Positions 16,354 through 25,274 of a stretch of DNA of 64,000 nt are shown here, piece after piece. Where the stretch lies: NCBI GenBank assembly GCA_964465375.1, contig CAYXIJ010000010.1, positions 1-64,000 of the forward strand. Reading direction: 5' to 3'. The translations under genes were made by a program, and so were the position numbers. The notes under the pieces were generated by a model that saw only the letters and a program-made list of their open reading frames with translations, was not told the origin of the DNA and searched no databases. The DNA is from CAJWKT01 sp964465375. Lineage in GTDB: Bacteria > Pseudomonadota > Gammaproteobacteria > Steroidobacterales > Rariloculaceae. The first letter of the stretch is position 1; each line of letters opens with the position of its first letter.

Positions 16354-18428
16354 ACAGACCCATACTGCGAGCGCCCGCTTATCCAGCGTTCGATAAGTGG
16401 ATCAACACGATCCGGAAAAGCTTCTAGAAGTTCTTCCGATACCTTGATGACCATAGGGAGCAAATCTGCATTTCGCACAAGGTCGGCAATTGTGAGTTCC
16501 ACCATTCCAGCCTGGCGGGTCCCGAGAACTTCGCCAGGACCCCGAAGCTCAAGATCTTTCTCTGCAATCCGAAACCCATCGCTTGTTTCTCTCAGCACCT
16601 GCAACCGCTCCCTGGCAATACTGGAAAGAGGAGGCTTATATAATAAAACGCAACTAGAAGCATCATCACTCCTTCCTACCCGTCCGCGCAGTTGATGAAG
16701 CTGCCCTAATCCCATCCTGTCCGAATTTTCCACAACCATCAATGTAGCGTTTGGAATATCCACGCCCACCTCAACAACAGTAGTCGCCACTAACACATCA
16801 ACTTTTTTTTCCTTGAAGGCACGCATGACTTGCTCTTTTTCTACAACCTTCATTTTTCCATGCAAAAGACCCACATTCAGCTCAAACATACCCTCGATGA
16901 GATCCTGTTCCAGATCTTCGGCAGCCTGAAGTTCCATCGTGTCGGATTCTTCTATAATCGGGCATACCCAGTACGCCTGCTGACCTCCTTTGCAATGTTG
17001 TATAACTCTCTGTACCAACTGATCTCGCCTATTATCTGGTACTACAACCGTACGAACTGGTTTTCGACCTGCCGGCAACTCAGCGATCACCGAGCAATCA
17101 AGGTCAGCATAAGCCGTCATTGCCAAAGTACGAGGAATTGGCGTTGCAGACATTACAAGCTGATGCGGGAAAAATCCGCTACTTGTACCCTTGTGCCTGA
17201 GCTGAAGTCGCTGATCAACGCCAAACCGATGTTGCTCATCGACGATAATTAACCCTAATTTGTAAAACGTGACATCCTCTGAAAAGAGTGCGTGCGTTCC
17301 CACAACAACTTGGACCCTGCCATTAGCAATACTAGTAAGCACCTCTTTTCGGACCTTTCCGGTAGTCGATCCGGTTAAGCACGCTACATTCACACCTAAG
17401 GGTTCAAGCCAACGACAAAAATTAGAAAAATGTTGTTCAGCAAGCAGTTCTGTCGGCACCATCACAGCACTCTGACAAAAACTTGATGCTGCCACAGCTG
17501 AAGCCAAGACAGCTAAAACAGTCTTACCCGAGCCCACATCGCCATGTAACAATCTAAGCATTGGCACCGGACGGTTTAAATCATTGACAATATCCTCCAG
17601 CGCCAAACTTTGTGCCTTTGTTAAATGGAATGGTAGTAATTTTTGTATGGCCTGCAGCCAACAGTGTTGGTCTTCTAGGGGTTCAGCCCGATCATTGCTG
17701 GCACTTATTTTCAGTTGCCTCAAACTAAGTCGTTGTGCAACTAACTCCTCCAGCGCCATTCTCTTTTGACAAGAATGGCGACCGTTAACTAAAGTCGCTA
17801 CATCAGCATCAGGGGGTGGCCCATGTAAAAATATCAGGGCTTCCAAAAAAGAAGGCCAATTATCGCGTAATAGGCTGGATATATAATCCGCCGGAGGATC
17901 ATCTAGAAGAGCATCCAAGACCTGTTGAACTAAATCCCTCAACTTTTGCTGGTATAAGCCGTGGGTGGTTGGATATATTGGTGTTAAGGTCAGGCTAGGT
18001 GATTCTTCTGATAAGGACAGCATCCGATACTCCGGATGAATCATCTCAAGCCCCGTCGGGCCTACTCGCACCTCTCCATAACATCTTAGTCGGATGCCCT
18101 TTTTCAAATTTTTTTGCTGTACATGGGAAAAATAGAAAAATCTTAGTGTGAGTGCGCCTGTACCATCGGACATCCGGCACAAGAAGGAGCGCCGACGGCC
18201 GAAAGCTACTTCGGCGAGCTCTAAAACCCCCTCGACAAGAACTTTTTCTCCGGGCGATAAGCTTCCTAAAGCCCTTACCTGCGTCCGGTCTTCGTAGCGA
18301 GTCGGAAAAAGAAAAGCTAGATCCCCCCACTTTTGAACCCCCAAACGCGTCAGGCGCTCTGCTGTTTTTGGGCCTACACCCCGCAAACTTGCAACCGAGC
18401 GCTCCATCACTGTACTTTTTTTAATCAC
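16350..18428 (-). CDS. recG: ATP-dependent DNA helicase RecG
   Basis: RecG remodels stalled replication forks and Holliday junctions. The 692-residue protein has the N-terminal wedge/OB domain (about 1-170, starting with the helix-hairpin-helix-like SLRGVGPKTAERLTRLGV) and an SF2 core. The core shows Walker A GDVGSGKT, the DEQH box in IIVDEQHRFGVDQR, SATPIPRT, and motif VI QLRGRVGRS. It is upstream of ubiA with a 4-bp overlap and 61 bp downstream of ridA, close to the gammaproteobacterial spoT-recG neighbourhood. Confidence 0.96.
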   Translation of the reverse strand: MIKKSTVMERSVASLRGVGPKTAERLTRLGVQKWGDLAFLFPTRYEDRTQVRALGSLSPGEKVLVEGVLELAEVAFGRRRSFLCRMSDGTGALTLRFFYFSHVQQKNLKKGIRLRCYGEVRVGPTGLEMIHPEYRMLSLSEESPSLTLTPIYPTTHGLYQQKLRDLVQQVLDALLDDPPADYISSLLRDNWPSFLEALIFLHGPPPDADVATLVNGRHSCQKRMALEELVAQRLSLRQLKISASNDRAEPLEDQHCWLQAIQKLLPFHLTKAQSLALEDIVNDLNRPVPMLRLLHGDVGSGKTVLAVLASAVAASSFCQSAVMVPTELLAEQHFSNFCRWLEPLGVNVACLTGSTTGKVRKEVLTSIANGRVQVVVGTHALFSEDVTFYKLGLIIVDEQHRFGVDQRLQLRHKGTSSGFFPHQLVMSATPIPRTLAMTAYADLDCSVIAELPAGRKPVRTVVVPDNRRDQLVQRVIQHCKGGQQAYWVCPIIEESDTMELQAAEDLEQDLIEGMFELNVGLLHGKMKVVEKEQVMRAFKEKKVDVLVATTVVEVGVDIPNATLMVVENSDRMGLGQLHQLRGRVGRSDDASSCVLLYKPPLSSIARERLQVLRETSDGFRIAEKDLELRGPGEVLGTRQAGMVELTIADLVRNADLLPMVIKVSEELLEAFPDRVDPLIERWISGRSQYGSV

Positions 18429-18489
18429 CCGGATAGACCCAGCTTAGAGCTTTACAGAAACTCCTAAAAAATTTCAGCTTCTGGTTCGG

Positions 18490-18858
18490 TTAGGGAACAA
18501 GAATTGCATCTACCTCTACTAAGGCACCCCGTGGAAGTTCAGAAACACCAATAGCAACACGAGCAGGATAAGGCTTAACAAAAAATTCCTCCATTACCTC
18601 ATTTACAAGCGGGAAAAAAGATAAATCGGTTAAATAAACGGTTATCTTCACAGCATCCCCTAAAGAAGCACCTGCTGCTTCGGCTACGGCAGAAAGATTT
18701 TTCAGGGACTGCTGAACTTGCTCTTCAGGCGCTCCCTTAACTAACTCCATGGTCTCCGGGTCCAAGGCAATTTGACCCGAAAGATAAATAACTCCACGTG
18801 CTTGTACTCCTTGACTATATGGACCAATGGCTTCAGGCGCATTTTTGGTATGCACCAT
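18490..18858 (-). CDS. ridA: RidA family reactive-intermediate deaminase
   Basis: RidA hydrolyses reactive enamines and imines released by PLP enzymes such as threonine dehydratase. The product shows the family pattern APEAIGPYSQG, the IYLSGQIALDP block, the conserved arginine in YPARVAIGVSELP, and the terminal ALVEVDAI. I start it at ATG 18858 (122 residues). This matches the usual MVHTKNAPEAIGPYSQ N-terminus, leaves 16 bp after the spoT stop and follows a purine-rich AAAGAAAGAG. A start at 18909 would overlap spoT by 35 bp. Confidence 0.93.
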   Translation of the reverse strand: MVHTKNAPEAIGPYSQGVQARGVIYLSGQIALDPETMELVKGAPEEQVQQSLKNLSAVAEAAGASLGDAVKITVYLTDLSFFPLVNEVMEEFFVKPYPARVAIGVSELPRGALVEVDAILVP

Positions 18859-18874
18859 CTCTTTCTTTATTGAT

Positions 18875-21031
18875 CTAGCCACGGGTTCGGCTGACCCGAA
18901 CAACATCATCCAAGCTCTGCACGCTTTGCATCACTTGATGAAGATGTTTGCGGTCTCGTACCTTGAGGCGAAAAAGTTGAGTAGAGGCATCTTCATCGGT
19001 GTCCACTGACACATTTTCTATGTTGCTCCGATTGCCAGAAATACGGGCTGCTACGTCTGCAAGTACACCGACTCTATTCAAACTCCTTACCTTTATCTCC
19101 GACTGAAATTCTCCGCTGACATTGCGTTTCCAATCCACCGGAATCCATTTTGAGGGCTGCTTTCGATGCTCAGAAACGTTGAGACAGTTAGAGCGATGAA
19201 TAACAATTCCTTTTCCAGTCGACATAAATCCTAAGATGTCATCTCCAGGCACCGGAAAACAGCAGCGCGCATAACTTACAATCAACTTTTCGGTACCAGC
19301 AATGGCCAAAGGTTTACGCTGATCAGCATGTTCACCAGTATCATTTTGCTCCTGCTGTGCAAGAAGTCCGGCCACCACAGGAGCTAAGCGCTCCCCCAAT
19401 CCCAGTTGCTGATAAAGCTGATTTATATCAGATAACCCGAACTCTTTAAGAAGACTCTCTGTCTGAATTTTCTTTAATCGCCTGAGGTTGAGTGAGTAGG
19501 GCCTCAAAGCTTGACTTAATAACCTTCGACCCAACTCACCTGCCTCGTCATGTTTTAGGTTTTTCAAATAAGCTCTAATAGCATTGCGTGCCTTTGCGGT
19601 AACCACAAAATTTACCCAGTTAGGACTGGGTTTAGCCCCACGAGCAGTAACAATCTGCACAGTTTCTCCATTCTTTAAATTTGTTTTTAGTGGTATCAAA
19701 CGGTTATCAATTTTCGCTGCAACGCAACGATTCCCTACGTGAGTATGAACTGCATAAGCAAAATCAACTGCGGTTGCACCCTTTGGAAGCCTTAGAATAT
19801 CTCCCTTAGGTGTGAATACATAGACAGTATCGGGGAATAGATCTACTCGCACAGTCTCTAAAAATTCTTCAGAATTGGAAGCGTGCTGCATCTCCATGAG
19901 ACTCGCTAGCCATTCGCGTGCCCGCTCCTCTGCGTCGTGTGTGTGCTTTTCAACTGCCTTATATTGCCAATGAGCCGCAATTCCCCGATCAGCAACACGA
20001 TCCATTTCTTCTGTACGAATTTGAACCTCCAGCGGTAAACCGTTTGGCCCGAAAAGCGTGGTGTGTAGAGATTGGTAACCGTTTACCCGTGGGATTGCAA
20101 TATAGTCTTTAAAACGACCTGGCATAGGTTTATAAAGCTGATGAACAAGTCCTAAGACCTGATAGCAATTGTTAATTTCTTCAACTATTATTCTCAGGCC
20201 ATATACATCAGCTATATCAGACATGTGGACATGTTTCCGCTGCATTTTTTGGTAAATGCTATAGAGGGGCTTTTCACGTCCCATGATTCTTGCATCTACG
20301 CCAGCCACCTTCAGGTTTTTCTTTAGCTCGGATTCAATTTTCCTAAAAAACTGGCGTTTTTTTCCTGTCGTTTTACTGCGTGTTCGTTCCAAAACCGCAT
20401 AACGAAACGGATAGAGGTATTTGAAACCCAGCTCTTCTAATTCAACCTTAAGGCTATAGATGCCGAGCCGATTAGCAATGGGCGCATATATATCCAAAGT
20501 CTCTCGAGCTATTCGCCGTTGTCTGTTCTCAGACAGTGCAGTAAGCGTGCGCATATTGTGAGTGCGATCGGCCAGTTTGACTAAGATGACCCGCAGGTCC
20601 TTAACCATAGCTAACAGCATTTTTCTAAAGCTTTCTGCCTGAGCTTCTACCGCACTATCAAAATGCAGCTGGTCTAATTTACTGACCCCATCTACCAGCA
20701 GTGCTACGTCTTCCCCAAAGGTATTCTCAATATCCTCCAGAGTGGCTTGTGTATCCTCTAGGACATCGTGCAATAGAGCAGCCTTGATCGAACTACTGTC
20801 TAGGTGCAGGCCGGCAAGGATCCTAGCCACTGCCAGTGGATGCGTAATATATGGCTCGCCAGTTAGCCGCTGTTGTCCTTCATGCGCTTCTGCGCCAAAC
20901 TTGTAAGCATCAATAATGCCAGCTAAGTCTTTCTCTGGTAGATAACCCTCAAGATCTGAGACCAGCTTCCCAACCTCATCGCTCCGCCACGCAGCGGGTA
21001 GGCGTTCTCGTACGGCAGCGCCGTAATCCAT
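18875..21031 (-). CDS. spoT: Bifunctional (p)ppGpp synthetase/hydrolase SpoT
   Basis: SpoT makes and, mainly, destroys the stringent-response alarmone. The 718 residues contain an N-terminal HD hydrolase domain with H64 and H88-D89 intact (ALLHDVLEDT). The synthetase domain has the RFKD motif (306-309), which marks bifunctional enzymes, plus GYQSLHT and EVQIRT (335-340). A TGS domain (VFTPKGDILRLPKGATAVDFA) and a C-terminal ACT domain follow. The order gmk-rpoZ-spoT is the classical gammaproteobacterial one. No separate relA is visible. Confidence 0.96.
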   Translation of the reverse strand: MDYGAAVRERLPAAWRSDEVGKLVSDLEGYLPEKDLAGIIDAYKFGAEAHEGQQRLTGEPYITHPLAVARILAGLHLDSSSIKAALLHDVLEDTQATLEDIENTFGEDVALLVDGVSKLDQLHFDSAVEAQAESFRKMLLAMVKDLRVILVKLADRTHNMRTLTALSENRQRRIARETLDIYAPIANRLGIYSLKVELEELGFKYLYPFRYAVLERTRSKTTGKKRQFFRKIESELKKNLKVAGVDARIMGREKPLYSIYQKMQRKHVHMSDIADVYGLRIIVEEINNCYQVLGLVHQLYKPMPGRFKDYIAIPRVNGYQSLHTTLFGPNGLPLEVQIRTEEMDRVADRGIAAHWQYKAVEKHTHDAEERAREWLASLMEMQHASNSEEFLETVRVDLFPDTVYVFTPKGDILRLPKGATAVDFAYAVHTHVGNRCVAAKIDNRLIPLKTNLKNGETVQIVTARGAKPSPNWVNFVVTAKARNAIRAYLKNLKHDEAGELGRRLLSQALRPYSLNLRRLKKIQTESLLKEFGLSDINQLYQQLGLGERLAPVVAGLLAQQEQNDTGEHADQRKPLAIAGTEKLIVSYARCCFPVPGDDILGFMSTGKGIVIHRSNCLNVSEHRKQPSKWIPVDWKRNVSGEFQSEIKVRSLNRVGVLADVAARISGNRSNIENVSVDTDEDASTQLFRLKVRDRKHLHQVMQSVQSLDDVVRVSRTRG

Positions 21032-21080
21032 GCTTACCTCTTAGCAATGCCCCAAGGGAAACACCCAGCCAAACTGAACA

Positions 21081-21377
21081 TCACTCGCTGGCAAGAGCAG
21101 GTGGAACGTTAAGCAGATTGTCTGGAGGTGCTGGTGACACTTGATCCAAGTCGAGTATATCTTCCGCAACCTGATCTTTCTCACCTAAGATACTTTGAGT
21201 GATGTGTCCCTCAGCAATCTCACGCAGCGCTACAACGGTTGGCTTATCATTTTCCCATTCCACCATGGGTTCTGCCCCATTAGCCAGTTGCCGTGCACGT
21301 TTTGAGGCTACTAAAACCAACTCGAACATATTCGGGATCTTATCAGTACAATCCTCGACCGTTATACGCGCCATCAC
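21081..21377 (-). CDS. rpoZ: RNA polymerase subunit omega
   Basis: Omega assists folding of the beta' subunit and forms part of the ppGpp site of RNA polymerase. The 98-residue product carries the signature MARITVEDCTDKIPNMFELV, the SKRARQL helix and KPTVVALREI. Two adjacent ATGs exist. GGAG lies 6 nt before the first (21377) and 9 nt before the second, which gives the family N-terminus. It lies between gmk and spoT. Confidence 0.96.
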   Translation of the reverse strand: MMARITVEDCTDKIPNMFELVLVASKRARQLANGAEPMVEWENDKPTVVALREIAEGHITQSILGEKDQVAEDILDLDQVSPAPPDNLLNVPPALASE

Positions 21378-21444
21378 ACATTCTCCATCACACCGGGCCG
21401 GCAGTGTACTTCAACGCCGAGAAAGTGGCCAGATTTCAGACTAT

Positions 21445-22083
21445 TTACCGACTGTATCCAGATGAAATTTGAGTCGCTTGTTCACAAATTACCGGGGAAT
21501 CCGCGCGATTCTTGGTATTCCTGCCAGCAACAATACTCAGAATAGTTTCTACAGTACTGTTTACTTCACTGTTAATTACAACGTAATCGAACTCATGCCA
21601 GTGACTCATGTCTTCTGATGCGTCTGCAAGGCGCCTTAAAATTGTGGGCTCTGTATCACTGCCACGGTTTCGTAATCGTCTTTCCAGTTCTTTCATACTT
21701 GGTGGTAAAACAAAAATCGTCAACGCTTCGACATTTTTCTCTCTTAGTCGCCTTGCCCCCTGCCAATCAATCTCGAGCAATACGGAATGCCCATCGGCTA
21801 ACAAGCTTTCAACGTGCTCTTTGCCCGTTCCATACCAATGGTCAAAAACCTGTGCATATTCTAGGAACGCATCTTGTCTCTGCATTGCCCGGAATTTCTC
21901 GTCGCTAACAAAAAAATAATCTTGCCCATCAATTTCTGATGGTCGCTGCGGGCGAGTAGTAGAGGATATAGAAAATTTAAAACGAGGTTCACGCACAAGT
22001 AACGTGTGAGCCAACGTCGTTTTTCCTGCGCCTGACGGGGCTGATAAAACGAGGATGCTTCCTTTTTTTCCAGTCGTTGGCAT
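21445..22083 (-). CDS. gmk: Guanylate kinase
   Basis: Gmk phosphorylates GMP to GDP. The 212-residue product has the P-loop SAPSGAGKT (14-22), the GMP-binding SSTTRPQRPSEIDGQDYFFV segment and the LEIDWQGARRLR block. The C-terminal 10-15 residues (SPVICEQATQISSG) are variable. It is 4 bp downstream of yicC and 67 bp upstream of rpoZ on the same strand, linking purine supply with the ppGpp genes behind it. Confidence 0.96.
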   Translation of the reverse strand: MPTTGKKGSILVLSAPSGAGKTTLAHTLLVREPRFKFSISSTTRPQRPSEIDGQDYFFVSDEKFRAMQRQDAFLEYAQVFDHWYGTGKEHVESLLADGHSVLLEIDWQGARRLREKNVEALTIFVLPPSMKELERRLRNRGSDTEPTILRRLADASEDMSHWHEFDYVVINSEVNSTVETILSIVAGRNTKNRADSPVICEQATQISSGYSR

Positions 22084-22087
22084 TCAG

Positions 22088-22957
22088 TCACTCAAGATTC
22101 TGTGCTTGTTCACGCATTTGCTCAATTAAAACTTTTAGTTCGATTGCTAACCGTCCGATATCCTCATCCTGAGACTTTGAGGCTAAAGTATTGGCTTCTC
22201 GATTTAGCTCTTGAATGAAAAAATCCATGCGCCTCCCCATGGGCTCACTGCAATGAAAAACATCTTCGGTCTCCGCCACGTGGCCCTCGAGCCTGTCCAA
22301 TTCTTCTGTAACATCTAGCCTCTGTGCCAACAAAACCAATTCTTGCTCCAAACGCTCAGGGTTAGCCGTCACATCAACCTTTTCCAGTCGCTCCAATAAT
22401 TTACGACGGTACAAAGCTTCAGCTGCGCCTAGCTTAGATCTGACCTCTAACAGAATACCTCGAATGAGTGATGTACGTTCCTTCATTAATGCACTGATTC
22501 GTTCCCCCTCACGCCCCCTTGAAGTGGATAATTTTACCAATGCAAGACCGAGGCACTCTTTAGCCGCTTCATATGCTTCTTTGGGGAATTCATGCTGAGG
22601 CCCCGCCAACACTCCAGGCCATCGCAAGATCTCACCAATTGACAGGGGCGGAGCTTCCGGAAAACACTTGAGCACCCCCTTTTCTATCTTGCGGAGACTT
22701 TCCAACGCTTTTTCCTCCAGCATTTTGATTGTGACAAATTCCACTGTGGCCCTAAATTTTAGATTGCAATCAATCTTCCCTCGTCCAAGAGCATTCTTAA
22801 CAATCATTCTGAAGTCTGGCTCTAGTTGCCTAAACTCCTCGGGAAGACGAAAACTTGTATCCAGAAAACGATGGTTAACACTACGAATCTCCCATACCAG
22901 ACTAAAATCATGTTCTTCTATTTCAGCCATAGCGAACCCTGTCATGCTGCTGGGCAT
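22088..22957 (-). CDS. yicC: YicC-family endoribonuclease
   Basis: YicC proteins are conserved RNA-binding ring-forming endonucleases implicated in small-RNA turnover. The 289 residues begin with the family block MTGFA and WEIRSVNHRFLD, and end with the DUF1732 region (MDFFIQELNREANTLASKSQD, then ELKVLIEQMREQ.QN.E). The gene is next to gmk, and in E. coli the homologue is divergent from rph. Here too it is divergent from rph across 291 bp. Confidence 0.93.
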   Translation of the reverse strand: MPSSMTGFAMAEIEEHDFSLVWEIRSVNHRFLDTSFRLPEEFRQLEPDFRMIVKNALGRGKIDCNLKFRATVEFVTIKMLEEKALESLRKIEKGVLKCFPEAPPLSIGEILRWPGVLAGPQHEFPKEAYEAAKECLGLALVKLSTSRGREGERISALMKERTSLIRGILLEVRSKLGAAEALYRRKLLERLEKVDVTANPERLEQELVLLAQRLDVTEELDRLEGHVAETEDVFHCSEPMGRRMDFFIQELNREANTLASKSQDEDIGRLAIELKVLIEQMREQAQNLE

Positions 22958-23248
22958 AGAATCTCCTTAACAGAAAGAACAACACCTGTAAGGCCTAAGT
23001 CTACTGGATTGAACATAGTGCTAAAAAACATAGGTGACTTTAACTGATATAAGTGTCACAGTTCGAATACTATTTCGAAAAACTAGTAAATTATGTACGC
23101 GCAGCTACAAACCGAGCCTACTCTCTTAGACAGAGCTTTGCAGTGAACTATTGAAATTAGCAGTAAGGCTCTTCGAAAATTGCGACAAACTCTAAAATGA
23201 CAATCCCACGCCGTTACCATAAATAAGCAGAACAAACGAGATATTCAG
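22958..23248. promoter_or_regulatory. Divergent yicC/rph regulatory region with three TTCGAA palindromes
   Basis: The 291-bp spacer has no supportable gene. It must hold promoters for both flanking genes, but I could not pick a convincing -35/-10 pair. TTCGAA occurs at 23062-23067, 23074-23079 and 23172-23177, the first two starting 12 bp apart, more than expected by chance in so short a stretch. Confidence 0.4.
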
Positions 23249-23965
23249 ATGCGCCCTAGTGGACGAAAACCTAATCAGATGCGTAATGTAATGTTTTCAA
23301 CGAACTATACCGCGCACGCTGAAGGAGCTGTGCTCACGGAATTTGGTGATACTCGTGTTCTTTGCACGGCATCGGTTGAGCCAAGAATCCCTTCGTTTCT
23401 TAAGGGCCGCAATCAAGGTTGGATCACTGCCGAATACGGCATGCTGCCCCGTGCCACCCATACTCGCCATCCGCGCGAAGCCGCTCGTGGAAAACAAAGC
23501 GGTCGAACTCTGGAAATTCAGCGGTTAATCGGCCGGAGTCTGCGGGCTGTAGTAGACCTTGCTGCGCTGGGTGATCGAACAATAACTCTGGACTGCGACG
23601 TAATTCAAGCGGATGGAGGTACTCGAACTGCAGCAATTTCGGGTAGTTATATAGCCCTTGTACTGGCGGTAGAGAGACTTCTTAATAAAGGTGAATTAGA
23701 ACGCAACCCAATTCATGGCCAAGTTGCCGCAATCTCCGTGGGAATTTTTAGGGGCAAGCCTGTGTTGGATCTCGACTACGAAGAGGATAGCGAAGCTGAA
23801 ACTGACATGAACGTGGTTATGAACGAAGCTGGCAGTTTTATTGAAATCCAGGGAACGGCAGAAGGTCACGCATTCCTTCGCAGTGAGCTAGAAGCACTAC
23901 TGGATATGGCGACTACCGGAATCAAAACTCTACTTGCAAAACAAGCTGAAGCGCTAAAAAAATGA
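23249..23965 (+). CDS. rph: Ribonuclease PH
   Basis: RNase PH trims tRNA 3' ends phosphorolytically. The 238-residue length is standard and the N-terminus MRPSGRKPNQMR matches the family. Active-site segments include EYGMLPRATHTR, the arginine-rich GKQSGRTLEIQRLIGRSLRA, LDCDVIQADGGTRTAAISG and DLDYEEDSEAETDMNVVM, which carries the metal-binding acids. It overlaps rdgB by 4 bp, the conserved rph-rdgB pairing. Confidence 0.96.
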   Translation: MRPSGRKPNQMRNVMFSTNYTAHAEGAVLTEFGDTRVLCTASVEPRIPSFLKGRNQGWITAEYGMLPRATHTRHPREAARGKQSGRTLEIQRLIGRSLRAVVDLAALGDRTITLDCDVIQADGGTRTAAISGSYIALVLAVERLLNKGELERNPIHGQVAAISVGIFRGKPVLDLDYEEDSEAETDMNVVMNEAGSFIEIQGTAEGHAFLRSELEALLDMATTGIKTLLAKQAEALKK

Positions 23966-24567
23966 TCTTTCATGCTGGCCAATGGGTCCTTGCTAGTAGC
24001 AACCCAGGAAAGCTGAAAGAACTGGAAGCGCTAACTGCCAATCTGCCCATCAAAATCATTTCCCAGGAAAAATTGGGTCTTGAGTCTCCTGAAGAAACCG
24101 GACAAACGTTTTTCGAAAATGCACTTCTCAAAGCGCGTTATGCAGCCAAATTCAGTGGACTACCTGTTATAGCAGATGACTCCGGGCTCACTGTAGACGC
24201 GCTAGCAGGTAAGCCTGGGGTTCACTCAGCCCGTTATGCGGGCCAGCCCGCTAGCGACGAGAAGAACGTCCAGAAATTGCTCGCGGCCCTTGATGGAGTA
24301 TCAGAAGACCATCGAAACGCACAGTTTAGGTGTGTTATTGTCGCACTTCGCCATGAATGTGACTCTAGGCCATTAGTCTGCCGGGGCGAATGGGCTGGAC
24401 GAATAACGGACAAACCTTATGGTAGCGGTGGATTCGGTTATGACCCGGTATTCTTTGACCCTCGATTACGCGCTACGGCGGCAGAACTTCCTCTAGAAAT
24501 AAAAAACCAGGTTAGTCACCGTGCCTCTGCATTGGCAAAATTTCTCAAGAAACTGAAAATGGAGTAG
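23962..24567 (+). CDS. rdgB: XTP/dITP diphosphatase (non-canonical purine NTPase)
   Basis: RdgB hydrolyses ITP, dITP and XTP to keep deaminated purines out of nucleic acids. The 201-residue product shows the Ham1/RdgB blocks LASSNPGKLKEL, FFENALLKARYAA, the metal-binding VIADDSGLTVDALAGKPGVHSAR, and GSGGFGYDPVFF with SHRASAL near the end. It is translationally coupled to rph through a 4-bp overlap. Confidence 0.96.
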   Translation: MIFHAGQWVLASSNPGKLKELEALTANLPIKIISQEKLGLESPEETGQTFFENALLKARYAAKFSGLPVIADDSGLTVDALAGKPGVHSARYAGQPASDEKNVQKLLAALDGVSEDHRNAQFRCVIVALRHECDSRPLVCRGEWAGRITDKPYGSGGFGYDPVFFDPRLRATAAELPLEIKNQVSHRASALAKFLKKLKME

Positions 24568-24901
24568 CTATTACGGCATCAGCAATGCGGACAGTCATCT
24601 TTTGCTCACACGGACATTGGAGACCACGACAAAAAAATCTTTATGCAAAATAATCGTAAATATCATGACGAAGAATTTCTAACCAGTTGTTTTTATTATT
24701 TATTAAAAATTTGATCATTTTTCACCAATTCAGAAAAAACTATTTAGATGATATTTTTTTAGTATGAATGAATTAGACTGCGCTCACACACAAGGTATAC
24801 ACAAATTTTGTGGGCGCGCGGGCTGAAGATAATACGCACTCGGCGCTTGTTTTTGTGACCGTTGAGCAGTATTCTCACGCGCCAGCTCTGAGGATCAAGC
24901 T
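24568..24901. promoter_or_regulatory. AT-rich leader region upstream of rpmE
   Basis: This 334-bp gap is strongly A+T rich up to about 24775 and then turns more balanced. I see no credible gene. A 22-codon frame near 24585 has no ribosome site and no family resemblance. It contains a perfect odd palindrome, CACAAA-T-TTTGTG (24800-24812), and the rpmE promoter described separately. Confidence 0.5.
24847..24875 (+). promoter_or_regulatory. Candidate sigma-70 promoter of rpmE
   Basis: TTGTTT (24847-24852) and TATTCT (24870-24875) are separated by 17 nt. Transcription would begin near 24882, about 20 nt before the ATG, leaving room for GAGGA (24890-24894), which is 7 nt from the start codon. Confidence 0.5.
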
Positions 24902-25114
24902 ATGAAAGTGGAGATTCATCCAGAATACAACGAAATTAATGTGTCCTGCAGCTGCGGACGCAAATTTACCACTCGGTCCACTCTCGGTGAGGATCTTCAG
25001 GTTGAAGTGTGCTCAAGTTGCCACCCCTTCTACACGGGCAAACAAAAAATTCTTGATAGTGGGGGTAGAGTGGAGAAGTTCCGCAAGCGCTACGGTCTCA
25101 ATTCAGACAAATAG
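24902..25114 (+). CDS. rpmE: 50S ribosomal protein L31 (zinc-binding form)
   Basis: L31 sits on the large subunit and bridges to the small-subunit head. The 70-residue protein keeps the four zinc ligands C16, C18, C37 and C40, so it is the C+ form that ties up zinc, rather than the Cys-free paralogue used under zinc limitation. The family core FTTRSTL and CHPFYTGKQK are present. It has its own promoter and ribosome site. gltA follows 160 bp downstream. Confidence 0.97.
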   Translation: MKVEIHPEYNEINVSCSCGRKFTTRSTLGEDLQVEVCSSCHPFYTGKQKILDSGGRVEKFRKRYGLNSDK

Positions 25115-25169
25115 ATCAAACTTTTTTCGGTTTTATTGAGTCAACCGCTCTGTGGTGATCTTCACGCAC

Positions 25170-25178
25170 TGCTATAAT
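25170..25178 (+). promoter_or_regulatory. Extended -10 promoter of gltA
   Basis: TGCTATAAT (25170-25178) is a perfect TATAAT preceded by the TGn extension. No good -35 lies 16-18 nt upstream, as expected for extended -10 promoters. Transcription would start near 25185, giving a leader of about 90 nt before the gltA ATG, which itself lacks a clear ribosome site. Confidence 0.6.
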
Positions 25179-25274
25179 GGGCGGCTCAGGACGCCGGCGT
25201 GAAGTATAACTTTTGCCTTCTTCTACCAAGGCTGACTGTGACTAAGTTTCATCAGACCTTAATTTTTCTATGAT

